A DNA stretch of 64,000 nucleotides from JAGOEX01 sp964630905. Its GTDB lineage: Bacteria > UBP6 > UBA1177. Below, piece after piece: positions 36,338 to 45,708 of the stretch (positions are counted from its first letter, which is position 1; each line of letters begins with the position of its first letter). The position numbers were made by a program, and so were the translations under genes. The notes beneath the pieces were generated by a model. It saw nothing but the letters and a program-made list of their open reading frames with translations, made no database searches and was not told the DNA's origin. The stretch covers positions 26,938 to 90,937 of the forward strand of contig CAZVWR010000007.1 of NCBI GenBank assembly GCA_964630905.1. Reading direction: 5' to 3'.

Positions 36338-37795
36338 TCAGAAAACAATCACTGAACAGCCAGAAGAAGGATCTTCTTTTTCAGCTTCATCACTACTTTC
36401 ATCATCGTTTTCTTCTTCAGTTTCTACAATGTCATTAACAGTGTCGTAAAGTGTGAGTGTCGGATCACCGTAATAGTTTATCATGAGTTTTCCTGCAAGT
36501 GCCTCTATTGAGCCGTCTATTCCAAGATCATGTCTGGCTCGGCTGATAGCTGATGCGGCTGCTTCGCCGTTGATCAGTCCTTCATACATCAAAGCCCCGG
36601 CATTATTTTCGCTGTATTTTCCGGTATCCAGTTTACTTTCAATGTCTGAGTAGTCAGTTTCATCAAGCGGAGTGACATTTGTTGAGGAGAGGACGCCGAC
36701 AGCAGCGTTTTTCAGAAGCATCGAGTGGGTAAGGTTCTGTGGTGTTTCAACACTTCCGACTTCGCAGCTGACTGCAACGATAAATCCGGGATCTGAATAG
36801 TTGGCGCTAAGAACGGAATCTGAGTCAATAAGCAGTGGCGCAGACATCTCTGATCCCTGTGCGGCATTATCGCCATTTGTGTCTTCCACCCAGACAGTTC
36901 TTGCGACCATTCTTGCAAGTCCATGGCCGAACCACATCACCATTCCGTATCCTTTTTCCCACTCCTGAACAAAATTTTCCCTGGTAAGCGGGATAGTGGA
37001 CTCAAATTCCGAAGTAACATGTCCTTCCTTTTCATACATTGTCGTGACAGTTATATCATCACCAGAAAAGTAGTTTCTATGTATCCAGTTGGCACCTTCA
37101 GCACCGTCAAGAGAGTAGGGCCATGTGTATGTTGTCATCTGCTGACCTTTGAAGTAATAGAAAGATGCAGGAAGAAGAACTTTTTTTCTGTATGTGATCT
37201 CGTCATCTGTTTTGTTCATATAGTTAATAGCATTCTGAAGTATAGTGTCAAGTTCAGTCGTATCATCAAAATAGACGGGAATTCTGCCTACAGCAAGATC
37301 AGGTTCAAAACTTATGCCACCTTCACCTTCATCGAGTTCATGTTCACCGTACTGACCGTTTTCATTTAGATCCCAGTTCCCGTTCAGACTTCCATAGATG
37401 GCATCAGTCTCAAAGTATCTGCAGTCTATAGCAAAGCCGCCGCATTCGTCATCACTGTAACTGTGCCTGGGCCAGACTCTCCACATTGGAACATCGCCGT
37501 AATCCGCATGTGCATCCCCGATAAGAAGAAGATAGGAAAATTCAGAAGCAACAGTTTTAAGCCATGACCTGATCTTTTCTGCACGCTCAAGTCCCATCAG
37601 GTTCTCATCATCGTAATCCTGTTCAGTTGCAAGAAGCACAGTAAATCCGCGTTTTTCCTTTTCATTAATAAAATCATCCAGTTTGCCGGATCTTTCAACG
37701 ATAAGATCGGTAGTTACAATTATCAGAGATTTGGACTGCTCTGCCAAAATGAAGGAAAAACCAAGCATTATCAGTAAAAAGATAAGTTTTCTCAT
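36338..37795 (-). CDS. Secreted gingipain-like cysteine peptidase (C25 family)
   Basis: A 485-residue exported protein with a signal peptide (MRKLIFLLIMLGFSFILA). It has the C25 caspase-like layout: LIIVTTDLIVERSGKLDDFI at the N-terminus, FSYLLLIGDAHADYG, then the candidate catalytic dyad His291 (WFGHGLA) and Cys344 (VAVSCEVGS). The C-terminus is acidic (Glu/Asp-rich) and ends in GCSVIVF, without a recognisable sorting domain. It starts immediately next to the stop of the lipoprotein gene at 37796, so the two are co-transcribed and may act together. Substrate specificity cannot be read. Confidence 0.83.
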   Translation of the reverse strand: MRKLIFLLIMLGFSFILAEQSKSLIIVTTDLIVERSGKLDDFINEKEKRGFTVLLATEQDYDDENLMGLERAEKIRSWLKTVASEFSYLLLIGDAHADYGDVPMWRVWPRHSYSDDECGGFAIDCRYFETDAIYGSLNGNWDLNENGQYGEHELDEGEGGISFEPDLAVGRIPVYFDDTTELDTILQNAINYMNKTDDEITYRKKVLLPASFYYFKGQQMTTYTWPYSLDGAEGANWIHRNYFSGDDITVTTMYEKEGHVTSEFESTIPLTRENFVQEWEKGYGMVMWFGHGLARMVARTVWVEDTNGDNAAQGSEMSAPLLIDSDSVLSANYSDPGFIVAVSCEVGSVETPQNLTHSMLLKNAAVGVLSSTNVTPLDETDYSDIESKLDTGKYSENNAGALMYEGLINGEAAASAISRARHDLGIDGSIEALAGKLMINYYGDPTLTLYDTVNDIVETEEENDDESSDEAEKEDPSSGCSVIVF

Positions 37796-39262
37796 CTACT
37801 CCTCCATTGCATCAAAATCTTCACATGTAATTTCTTCATCTCCGGCTGAAGCATAGCAGGTACAACCGTCCGGATAGAACTGTCCGACTTTTGTTTCATC
37901 ATCGGTGACTTTGATTTTTGCCGCTATCTCAAAGATGTTGCCCGGACTGAAATCGTTATCATCATTAAGACAGACATAGATCTCAGATTTATCGGATCCG
38001 TTATCCAGAAGGGCGACCGGACATGATTTTACATATCCTTTTCCGTCAACTTCGATATATTTAGTTTTGAGGAAAGATGAGAAGAAATTAAAAATGTTCT
38101 CCGCGCTGAAAATAAGAGTGTTCCGGTCATTTTCTTTCATGGTTTTCAATTCATCCATGATGATAAAGAACTGAAGCTCGTTAAACAGAGCTGCTGTGTT
38201 GTTATCGACAAGTTCGTAGTCTCCGATCATCTGGACATAGACTGCCGACTGACCGATCACCTGTGTAATTCCCGAACCTGAAGTATAGTTATCAGCGTGA
38301 TAGGTTTTCTCCCCGAGATCCATTACAGAAAATTCAGTATATCCTGACTGATATTCTCCACTGCCGTCATTGATCTCGCCTCTGAACTTGAATCTGATAT
38401 GGTCTCCTTCAAGGTCGAAGAATCCTTCCGGGATCTCACAGCTGAAATCTGTTCCCGTTTTTGCCGTTTCCTCATCAAACTCATCTTTTGTGAGGGTTTG
38501 TCCATCAGAACTATAGAAAACACAGCGGCTGGAAAGGTCTTCTTCACTGACTTCGATCAGCTCACTCATTGTAATATTGCCCCAGAAAAGGAGGTCTTCA
38601 CCTTCTTTAAACTCATTGTTCGCATCGTGATCCACAAAAAACTGAGACTGATCGGTTTCCGCTGTACTTAAAGTGCAGTACTGCATAAAGTATTTTTTAT
38701 CAGCCCGTAATACAACATAGTAGGAGTAAAGAGTTATCCACGAGAGTGCCGGCATGGTAGTAATATTTTCACCACTTTCTTTAAGCTCGAGCATTTTCTC
38801 AGCAGGAGTTCCGAAAGAAAGATAGTCGTAATTGTAGTAGATGTTACCGTTTTCAAGACTGCCATTATCCTTCATTGAATAAATACTCATCATAAGATAC
38901 TCTTTTCCAGCAAGGGCCGCCTGTTCATAGTTTTCAGGGAATGTTCTGCTGTAAAGGTTCATGTCTCCTTGGAGTTTGAGTTCGTTTTCCCCGAAAGTAA
39001 AGGTGAAGTCACCCATTCCGCTTACTGCTTTCTGAGCTTCAACTGCTGTCATATTGTTGATAAGACCTTTGAAATCAAATATCAGGTGATTTTCTGCTTC
39101 GGTGTCAAAAAACGAGTCTTTAGGTTCAGCTTTTTCGTATTCTGAAGTGATGTCCTCATCGTTACTGTTTTCAATGCCGTCCTGGTCTGTTTTGTTAACG
39201 GTGTTTTCTTTGCAGGAAAAAAGAAAAATTGCTAATAGGATAAAAATCCGGAATTTTTTCAT
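37796..39262 (-). CDS. Lipoprotein with acidic N-terminal linker, unknown function
   Basis: A 488-residue envelope lipoprotein: the signal peptide ends in LFSC (about residue 16) and is followed by an Asp/Glu/Asn-rich linker. The rest is beta-rich with three or four similar-looking segments (KYFMQYCTLSTAET, GKGYVKSCPVALLD, GDEEITCEDFDAM) and scattered cysteines. I recognise no family. It is the first gene of a two-gene unit with the C25 peptidase, zero bases apart, which suggests a role as partner, inhibitor or substrate of that enzyme. That is inference from context only. Confidence 0.78.
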   Translation of the reverse strand: MKKFRIFILLAIFLFSCKENTVNKTDQDGIENSNDEDITSEYEKAEPKDSFFDTEAENHLIFDFKGLINNMTAVEAQKAVSGMGDFTFTFGENELKLQGDMNLYSRTFPENYEQAALAGKEYLMMSIYSMKDNGSLENGNIYYNYDYLSFGTPAEKMLELKESGENITTMPALSWITLYSYYVVLRADKKYFMQYCTLSTAETDQSQFFVDHDANNEFKEGEDLLFWGNITMSELIEVSEEDLSSRCVFYSSDGQTLTKDEFDEETAKTGTDFSCEIPEGFFDLEGDHIRFKFRGEINDGSGEYQSGYTEFSVMDLGEKTYHADNYTSGSGITQVIGQSAVYVQMIGDYELVDNNTAALFNELQFFIIMDELKTMKENDRNTLIFSAENIFNFFSSFLKTKYIEVDGKGYVKSCPVALLDNGSDKSEIYVCLNDDNDFSPGNIFEIAAKIKVTDDETKVGQFYPDGCTCYASAGDEEITCEDFDAMEE

Positions 39263-39358
39263 GGCCTTATCTCCCCATAGTTCATTTTATTCGAAGCAAC
39301 AAATATGCCTTAGCTGAAAACTTAATAATTACAATGAAATACGAATGAAGATACTTTT

Positions 39359-39387
39359 TTGAATAATTTTATTACATCGGTTATGAT
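39359..39387 (+). promoter_or_regulatory. Sigma-70-type promoter before the FadL-like gene
   Basis: -35 TTGAAT (39359-39364) and -10 TATGAT (39382-39387) with a 17-base spacer, followed 24 bases on by a strong GAGGAGGG ribosome site. Confidence 0.55.
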
Positions 39388-39423
39388 TAGTCGTTAATGC
39401 TCGACAAGGAATGAGGAGGGATC

Positions 39424-40770
39424 TTGAATTTATCTGATTTACGAATCTTTATTTTTTTTACTGTATTCCTTTTTTCACATTGTCTGACTGCCGGAAATTA
39501 TGACAGCAATCTTTTAAGCGGAAGTGCATCGTTAAGCGGTGGGTCACAGGTATCCCTTGCAGAAGATGGAGGAGCACTCTGGTATAATCCTGCCGGACTT
39601 GGTCTTATAAACAGAAAGGAGTTTTCCTTAAGCGGCAACGGGTTTATGCTTCGAATCAGAAATAATCCTGGTTTTATGAAAACTGTTGTTGGAGAAGATA
39701 TTGATAAAACCGCAACTTCATCACGAGAAATATTTGTAATAGCGTCATCTGTTATTATGGCAAGAAGTCTGACCGAAAATATCGGAGTTGCAGCAGGCAT
39801 GTTTGTTCCGAATATGGACAGATATGACTATTATCTTTCACATAACGGGTCACAGAATGATGTGAATTACAAAACTGCGATGGGATTAAAAAGTGATATT
39901 GATCAGTTTTATTACGGATTTGGACTTGGCTGGCGGATAGCTCCTTCGATCAGTGCGGGATTTAATCTTTTCGGTTATTATTCAATGGCTACTTATGAAT
40001 TTGAAACAACTTCTGTTTTCAGGACTATCGATCCTGATGATCTTTATTTTAATCATGTCAGGGTTACAGGAAGTCAGGAAATACACGGACTGATGGGTTC
40101 TCTCGGCTTGAAATGGGATTTTCTGGCAAACTGGCATCTCGGTTTTAGGATTTCATCTCCTCTCCTTGGTATAATAATAAGAAATGAGAATAAAGACGAA
40201 GCTTCTATCGGCATAAAAGGGTTCGACAGCAATCCTGATTCAGGATACAATATGGTTGAAGGAAAAACAAAAGAGCACGGAAAGCTTGTTATTCCCATGA
40301 ATGCTGTTCTGGGTTTGGGTTACAGCTCTGGAAAAGGTTCCGTATCAGCCGAAATTCAGTTTCATGCACCGATGGAATTTAAAAACGGCTCAAAAAAAGA
40401 ATTCGTAATTAATGCAAGAGCCGGAGGTTCTTTTCAGATAACCGATACAATATCAATGGGAGCAGGGGTTTTTACCGATTTTTCACCTGAAAAAAGAACA
40501 GGTGATGAAGCTAGTTACATCGATTTTTTCGGAGTTACACTTGGTGGAAAATATATTTCATCATATGCACTTGTTGAGAACCCCAAAAAAGATGCCATTG
40601 TTTTTGGAACCATAGTTTCTCTAAGATACGCACTTGGTCTTGGAGAGTTTAACTCAGTAACTTTCAATCCGCTGACTGAAAATCTGGACAATCTTGTCAC
40701 AGTCGGCAACCATAAAGCTGATTTTCATGAAATCTCTCTTCATATATCGACAGAACTTTACTTCTGGTAG
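39424..40770 (+). CDS. OmpP1/FadL-like outer-membrane beta-barrel protein
   Basis: A 448-residue outer-membrane protein starting at TTG, chosen because the GAGGAGGG site sits just upstream and the result is a good signal peptide (about residues 7-22, ending near LTAG). The early GGALWYNPAGLGLI motif is characteristic of the FadL/TodX hydrophobic-substrate channels and related PorV-type barrels. Alternating strands fill the rest and it ends in an aromatic residue (YFW), the usual barrel-assembly signal. The likely role is uptake of fatty acids or other hydrophobic compounds. Confidence 0.82.
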   Translation: MNLSDLRIFIFFTVFLFSHCLTAGNYDSNLLSGSASLSGGSQVSLAEDGGALWYNPAGLGLINRKEFSLSGNGFMLRIRNNPGFMKTVVGEDIDKTATSSREIFVIASSVIMARSLTENIGVAAGMFVPNMDRYDYYLSHNGSQNDVNYKTAMGLKSDIDQFYYGFGLGWRIAPSISAGFNLFGYYSMATYEFETTSVFRTIDPDDLYFNHVRVTGSQEIHGLMGSLGLKWDFLANWHLGFRISSPLLGIIIRNENKDEASIGIKGFDSNPDSGYNMVEGKTKEHGKLVIPMNAVLGLGYSSGKGSVSAEIQFHAPMEFKNGSKKEFVINARAGGSFQITDTISMGAGVFTDFSPEKRTGDEASYIDFFGVTLGGKYISSYALVENPKKDAIVFGTIVSLRYALGLGEFNSVTFNPLTENLDNLVTVGNHKADFHEISLHISTELYFW

Positions 40771-40850
40771 TGTTGTACTTTCTTTTCACAGTCACATTAA
40801 ATGACCGTATTTTGAAAATCCTTTTTTAATAGTTTTAGATTATATGACCA

Positions 40851-43532
40851 TTAATCAACGCTATTAATGGAACAGCCAGAACCGTTTTTGCCGTTGAGTC
40901 CGTCAGCTCCATCTTCACCGTTGCAGACGAAATCTGTTGACTGGATCTCATTTTCCTGCAATACGCCGTCTCCGTTGGTATCAATTCCTGAATCTATTTT
41001 CTTTCCGCCGTCAACACAGTTGTCGCCTGCCGGTTCATCTGATATTGAAACGAGTGAGCTTATTCCGTCAGCTCCATCCGTGCCGTTTGTTCCGTCAGTT
41101 CCGTCTTTGCCGTCATCACCATTTATGCCGTCTTTTCCATCGGCACCATCTTCTCCGTTTGTTCCATCAACTCCATCTTCACCATTAGCACCGTCAACTC
41201 CGTCAGCACCATCCTCTCCGTCAGCACCGTCTTCGCCTCTACAGTCAAGGACATTGCAGTCGCTGTCACCGTTAAAGTCTTCGCTCGGATCACAAATTCT
41301 ATTCATGTTAAGGTCCCAACATGAAAAACCGTCAGATGCACCACGACAGTCAATGACATCACAGTCAAAATCACCATCGTAATCTTCAGTTGCAAGATCA
41401 CACACGCCATTCATGTTCGTATCCCAGCAGTTGACCCCATCAGTGCCGTCTTCACCGTCTTCACCTGTATCACCCTTGCAGTCGGTCGGAGTACAGTTGT
41501 TGTCGCCGTTTCTATCTTCAACAGGATCACAGGTATAGTCACTGTCAAGGTCCCAGCATGAAAAACCGTTTGCACCTTTGCAGTCAATTACTGTGCAGAA
41601 CATGTCGCCGTTAATGTCTTCAGCAGGGTCACAGATGCGGTTCATGTTGGTGTCCCAGCAAGAAAATCCGTCAAGTCCGTCTGTTCCATCTTCTCCATCT
41701 TCGCCGTCAGCTCCATCCTCACCGTCAGCACCGTCAGCACCTGTCGCACCGCTTGCACCTCGGCAGTCAAGGATGTTGCACTGAGTATCAAGATTCGCAT
41801 CTTCGGTGGAAGGGTCGCACAAGCCGTTTGCATTTATATCCCAGCATGAAACTCCCATTGCCCCTGTTGCTCCCTGAGCTCCCTGACAGTCTGCAACTGT
41901 GCAGTCTCCGTCACCGTTTTTATTCTCAACTGGATCACATGTGTAATCCATATCAAGATCCCAGCAGTTGTAACCGTCAGCTCCGTCACTGCCCGCAGTT
42001 CCCTGACAATCGAGAATGTTACAGAACCCGTCACTGTTCTTATCTTCGGTTACGGCGTCACAGGTATGATTTGCAATGATGTCCCAGCATGCAAAACCGT
42101 TTGGTCCCGGTGTGCCGCGACAGTCAGTGATAGTACATGCACTGTCACCGTTGAGATCTTCAGTTGAAACATCACAGGTCCTGCTTCCGTTAAGATCCCA
42201 GCAGGATAAGCCGTCTTCACCTTTGCAGTCCTGGGGTGTGCAGTCACCGTCGCCGTTGAAGTCTTCAGTTTCGGGTTGGCAGATGTCATCTTCATTGTTG
42301 TCCCAGCATGCATATTTTGTGACAGGAATCTCACCTGAATATTCGTATGCTCCGATGTCGCAGGTCGTTCCGTGCGGTCTGCCTATATTTCTCTGGTCAG
42401 TCACGATCACATCACCGTTCATATCTGTGCAGACTCCAGCATCCATGGCAGGAGAATCATAAATTATCGCATGAGTTGCGGTTGCTCCGCCGTTTGTTGA
42501 AAGCGGTTGAAGTTTAGGGTCTCTTCCAAGAACATTGTGTGAATTGTCCGTTCCGATAGCACAGAATGAAAGGTTCTCTATCAGATTGTAGCCATATGAA
42601 TCAAGCACGCCAAAGCAGTCGTTAGGATTTGAATTGGCAGTGTTATCCGCAATGATAGTGTTTCTCATCTCGACTCTTGCGGAGGATGTGTTAAAAATTC
42701 CGCCACCCTGATCCATTGCGAAATTTCCTGCAATAGTTCCGTTATCCATTTTGATATAACAGCCGCCTGCATTATAAATTCCGCCGCCATCGTAAGAATA
42801 GGCGAAATTGTTGCTGATCGTTGAGTTCTTTAAATGAATTGATGAACCGTTCTGGTTATAGATTCCTCCACCACTGGAAGAAGCCGTGTTGCCTGAAATT
42901 GAAGATTTTTCAATCGTTACTTCAGCAAGGCCTGTGTAAATTCCGCCACCGCTCCCGGCACTGTTGCCGCTGATAGTTGATTCAAGAATATTAAGACTGG
43001 CGTTATAAACATATATTCCTCCCCCTGAATAACTGTTTGCCTTGTTCCCGAGAATTAGGGAATTTTTTACAAGGGCATTTCCGCCGCCTATATAAATTCC
43101 GGCACCGCTGTAATAACTTTTGTTTGCATTTATGTAGCAGTTTTCAATGGTTAGCGATGTTCCTTCAAAGCTGATTCCTCCGCCGTTATAACCGTCGTTG
43201 TCTGAGTAACCATATCTGATCGTCATATTTTTAAATGTTACATTTCCGGCAGTTACTTTGAAAACTCGATAGCTTCCGCCTGCTTCTTTTGTCGCCGCCT
43301 GAACTATTGTATCGTGTCTTCCTGCACCGATAAGAGTAAGATTTTTTGAAATCGTAATATTCCAGTCAAGGTAAATTCCTGCAGAAATCTGAATCGTGTC
43401 ATCTGCCGCAGCCGCGGTAACAGCGGTTTTGACGGAAGTGTAGTCACAACCTGTTTCACAAACGGTTAATGTTGCTGCATTAATTGAAAACAGGACAAAA
43501 AACAGAACCGTGAAAATGATAACTTTTTTCAT
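40851..43532 (-). CDS. Large secreted parallel beta-helix protein with Cys/Asp repeats and collagen-like tract
   Basis: An 893-residue surface protein. I chose ATG 43532 (GAGGAGG site, signal peptide to about residue 21); an earlier in-frame start has no site. Residues ~25-400 form a right-handed parallel beta-helix with rungs such as GGGIYNQNGSSIHLKNSTISNN. Nine repeats of CWDxNxxxxCDPxxEDxNGD-x-C-xxxDC(K/R)G follow, with Asp/Asn spacing that suggests calcium binding. They are interleaved with Gly-x-Asp-Gly collagen-like tracts. The end resembles a DUF7151-type module (NGDGVLQENEI). It is probably an adhesin or surface fibre. No anchor is visible. Confidence 0.85.
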   Translation of the reverse strand: MKKVIIFTVLFFVLFSINAATLTVCETGCDYTSVKTAVTAAAADDTIQISAGIYLDWNITISKNLTLIGAGRHDTIVQAATKEAGGSYRVFKVTAGNVTFKNMTIRYGYSDNDGYNGGGISFEGTSLTIENCYINANKSYYSGAGIYIGGGNALVKNSLILGNKANSYSGGGIYVYNASLNILESTISGNSAGSGGGIYTGLAEVTIEKSSISGNTASSSGGGIYNQNGSSIHLKNSTISNNFAYSYDGGGIYNAGGCYIKMDNGTIAGNFAMDQGGGIFNTSSARVEMRNTIIADNTANSNPNDCFGVLDSYGYNLIENLSFCAIGTDNSHNVLGRDPKLQPLSTNGGATATHAIIYDSPAMDAGVCTDMNGDVIVTDQRNIGRPHGTTCDIGAYEYSGEIPVTKYACWDNNEDDICQPETEDFNGDGDCTPQDCKGEDGLSCWDLNGSRTCDVSTEDLNGDSACTITDCRGTPGPNGFACWDIIANHTCDAVTEDKNSDGFCNILDCQGTAGSDGADGYNCWDLDMDYTCDPVENKNGDGDCTVADCQGAQGATGAMGVSCWDINANGLCDPSTEDANLDTQCNILDCRGASGATGADGADGEDGADGEDGEDGTDGLDGFSCWDTNMNRICDPAEDINGDMFCTVIDCKGANGFSCWDLDSDYTCDPVEDRNGDNNCTPTDCKGDTGEDGEDGTDGVNCWDTNMNGVCDLATEDYDGDFDCDVIDCRGASDGFSCWDLNMNRICDPSEDFNGDSDCNVLDCRGEDGADGEDGADGVDGANGEDGVDGTNGEDGADGKDGINGDDGKDGTDGTNGTDGADGISSLVSISDEPAGDNCVDGGKKIDSGIDTNGDGVLQENEIQSTDFVCNGEDGADGLNGKNGSGCSINSVD
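40960..42330 (-). repeat. In-gene repeats: nine CWD...CD...DCxG units and GxDG collagen-like tracts
   Basis: About 1.3 kb of imperfect repeats within the surface-protein gene. Each ~34-42-residue unit carries four cysteines and an acidic loop. Units are separated by short or long GEDGADGxDG tracts, the longest near 41050-41250. The DNA is internally repetitive (CCGTCAGCACCATCT-type runs), so misassembly or length variation is possible here. Confidence 0.85.
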
Positions 43533-43621
43533 AATACCCTCCTCAAAGAAATAAAAAAGCACTTGAACCCAAAGTAAGGATATAAAGAAAAAAGTCAAAA
43601 AAGCAGATTGCCCCATTTTAT

Positions 43622-43650
43622 TTGCCAATTTGATGAATCTCAAATATATT
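43622..43650 (+). promoter_or_regulatory. Sigma-70-type promoter of ligA
   Basis: -35 TTGCCA (43622-43627) and -10 TATATT (43645-43650) with a 17-base spacer, placing transcription about 25 bases before the chosen ATG at 43681. Confidence 0.55.
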
Positions 43651-43680
43651 TAGATGTTTTTGATAATTCAGGATGTGAGC

Positions 43681-45657
43681 ATGAAAGAAAGGTATCTTGA
43701 GCTTGTAAATCTTCTTAACAGGGCGTCTGCCGCATATTACCGGGATGACAATCCTTTCATGAGTGATTCTGAGTATGACCGGCTTTATCGCGAGCTTATT
43801 GAACTTGAGGATAAGTGTCCGGAAATAAAGGTTAAACACTCTCCTTCAATGAGGGTTGGAGCAGAGGTCAGAGAGGGTTTTAAAAAGGTTGCTCACTCTG
43901 AAAAGATGATGTCTCTTGATGATGCTTTTGATGTTATGGAGGTCGAGCAGTTTTTCAACCGGCTTGAATTTGAACCAGGGAACGGTTTTGTGGTTGAGCA
44001 TAAAATTGACGGGCTTGCAGTGAACATTCTCTATAACCATGGGAAATTTATTCAGGCGGCAACCCGCGGGGACGGAATGATAGGGGAGGATGTGACGCAG
44101 AATGTTGCCACTGTTAAAGAAATACCTCTTGAGATTCAGGAGCTTAGCGATGTAAGAAATGTTGAGGTGAGAGGTGAGATATATATGCCTTTATCGAGTT
44201 TTAACGAGCTTAATGAGCAGAAACTTGGAAGTAATGAAAAACCCTTTGCCAATCCTAGAAATGCGGCAGCCGGCTCATTAAGACAGCTTGATCCGAAGAT
44301 CACTGCTCAAAGGAAACTTAAATTTTTTGCATACGGAATAACGGGTATCGCAGAAGGAACAGTGGAAACTCAGGAGCGGCTTCATAAATTTTTAAGGGCT
44401 GTCGGTTTCAAGACACCTGATTTTATAAAAATCGAAAAAATTGAACAAATTGAAGAGCTTGTAGAAAAGATTATAAGCGAAAGAGCGGGACTTTCATACG
44501 ATATTGACGGACTTGTTGTAAAGCTCAACAGCTTTGAAGATCAGAAAATTGCGGGATTTCTGACAAAAACGCCGAAATGGGCGATTGCATATAAACTTCC
44601 CGCCGTTGAAAAGACCACAAAACTTCTTGATATAACATGGCAGGTGGGGAGAACCGGAGTTGTCACACCCGTTGCGGAACTTGACCCGGTCGAGATCGGC
44701 GGAGTTGTCGTAAAAAGGGCGACACTTCACAATATTGACGAGATAAGAAGAAAAGGGCTGATGATCGGTGACACTGTTTTTGTAAGAAGGGCGGGTGATG
44801 TCATCCCTGAAGTTATCGCTCCTGTTGAACATTTCAGAAACGGCAATGAACTTACTGCTCTTGCTCCATATTCATGTCCGGTCTGCAACACTGACCTTAT
44901 AAAAGACGAAGATAAAGTTGCACTGGTATGTCCCAATTCCGCCTGTCCTTCGAAAGTGACCGGATCCATTGAGCATTTTGTTTCAAGGAAAGGTTTTAAC
45001 ATTGACGGACTGGGTGAAAAACAGATAGAATTCGTCTATAAAAAAGGGTGGGTCAGAACAGTTGCCGACATTTTTTCACTTTCTGAATACAGGAATGAAC
45101 TTTCAGGCGAAAAAGGGTGGGGAGAAAAAAGCGTTACAAAACTTATTGAGGCGATAAATAAGTCAAAGAACATAAAATTCGAGAATTTCATGTATGCTCT
45201 CGGAATTGACGGAGTGGGGGAATTCCTTGCCGGAGAACTTGCAAAAAATTTTACAATTCAAGAACTTATGACCGCTGAGACAGGGATGCTCATGGCAGTT
45301 GAAGGGATTGGTGAAACCGTTGCTCAGTCAATTAAGAATTTCTTTTCAAACCATCAAAATAAAGAAGTTGTTGACAGACTTTTAAAAGAATTGACAATAG
45401 TATATCCTGAAAAAAGCGATCTTACCACAAAGATACTTTCAGGGAAAACATTTGTAATTACTGGAGAATTGTCTCAACCCAGAGAAGTTTTTGCAGAACT
45501 TATCAAAAATCTCGGAGGCAAAGTTTCATCATCAGTCAGCAAAAAGACACATTATCTCCTTGCCGGAGAAAATGCCGGAAGCAAGTTGACAAAAGCGACC
45601 GAACTCGGAGTAAGAGTTATAAACGAGGAAGAATTCAAACAACTCACAGAAAAATAA
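43681..45657 (+). CDS. ligA: NAD-dependent DNA ligase
   Basis: A 658-residue LigA that seals nicks during replication and repair. ATG 43681 gives the usual family N-terminus (KERYLELVNLLNRASAAYYR); an in-frame ATG at 43654 would add nine residues that look non-native. Lys108 in VVEHKIDGLAVN is the adenylated lysine. The four-Cys zinc finger (CPVC...CPNSACPSK), helix-hairpin-helix repeats (GIGETVAQSI) and the C-terminal BRCT domain (LSGKTFVITGELSQPREVF) are all present in order. The ribosome site is weak. Confidence 0.95.
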   Translation: MKERYLELVNLLNRASAAYYRDDNPFMSDSEYDRLYRELIELEDKCPEIKVKHSPSMRVGAEVREGFKKVAHSEKMMSLDDAFDVMEVEQFFNRLEFEPGNGFVVEHKIDGLAVNILYNHGKFIQAATRGDGMIGEDVTQNVATVKEIPLEIQELSDVRNVEVRGEIYMPLSSFNELNEQKLGSNEKPFANPRNAAAGSLRQLDPKITAQRKLKFFAYGITGIAEGTVETQERLHKFLRAVGFKTPDFIKIEKIEQIEELVEKIISERAGLSYDIDGLVVKLNSFEDQKIAGFLTKTPKWAIAYKLPAVEKTTKLLDITWQVGRTGVVTPVAELDPVEIGGVVVKRATLHNIDEIRRKGLMIGDTVFVRRAGDVIPEVIAPVEHFRNGNELTALAPYSCPVCNTDLIKDEDKVALVCPNSACPSKVTGSIEHFVSRKGFNIDGLGEKQIEFVYKKGWVRTVADIFSLSEYRNELSGEKGWGEKSVTKLIEAINKSKNIKFENFMYALGIDGVGEFLAGELAKNFTIQELMTAETGMLMAVEGIGETVAQSIKNFFSNHQNKEVVDRLLKELTIVYPEKSDLTTKILSGKTFVITGELSQPREVFAELIKNLGGKVSSSVSKKTHYLLAGENAGSKLTKATELGVRVINEEEFKQLTEK

Positions 45658-45708
45658 AAAAGATTTTTTTTTGACTGAGCAGTTGGTCTTATGGAAATGG
45701 AGGAAAGA

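Noticed and set aside
41050..41250. Short regular repeats resembling a CRISPR array or minisatellite
   Set aside because: The periodicity is that of Gly-x-Asp-Gly codons in frame with the surface-protein gene; there are no spacers of uniform length and no cas genes.
40867..41382. Plus-strand open frame rich in Pro and Ser
   Set aside because: It is the antisense shadow of the Gly/Asp collagen-like tract of the surface-protein gene.
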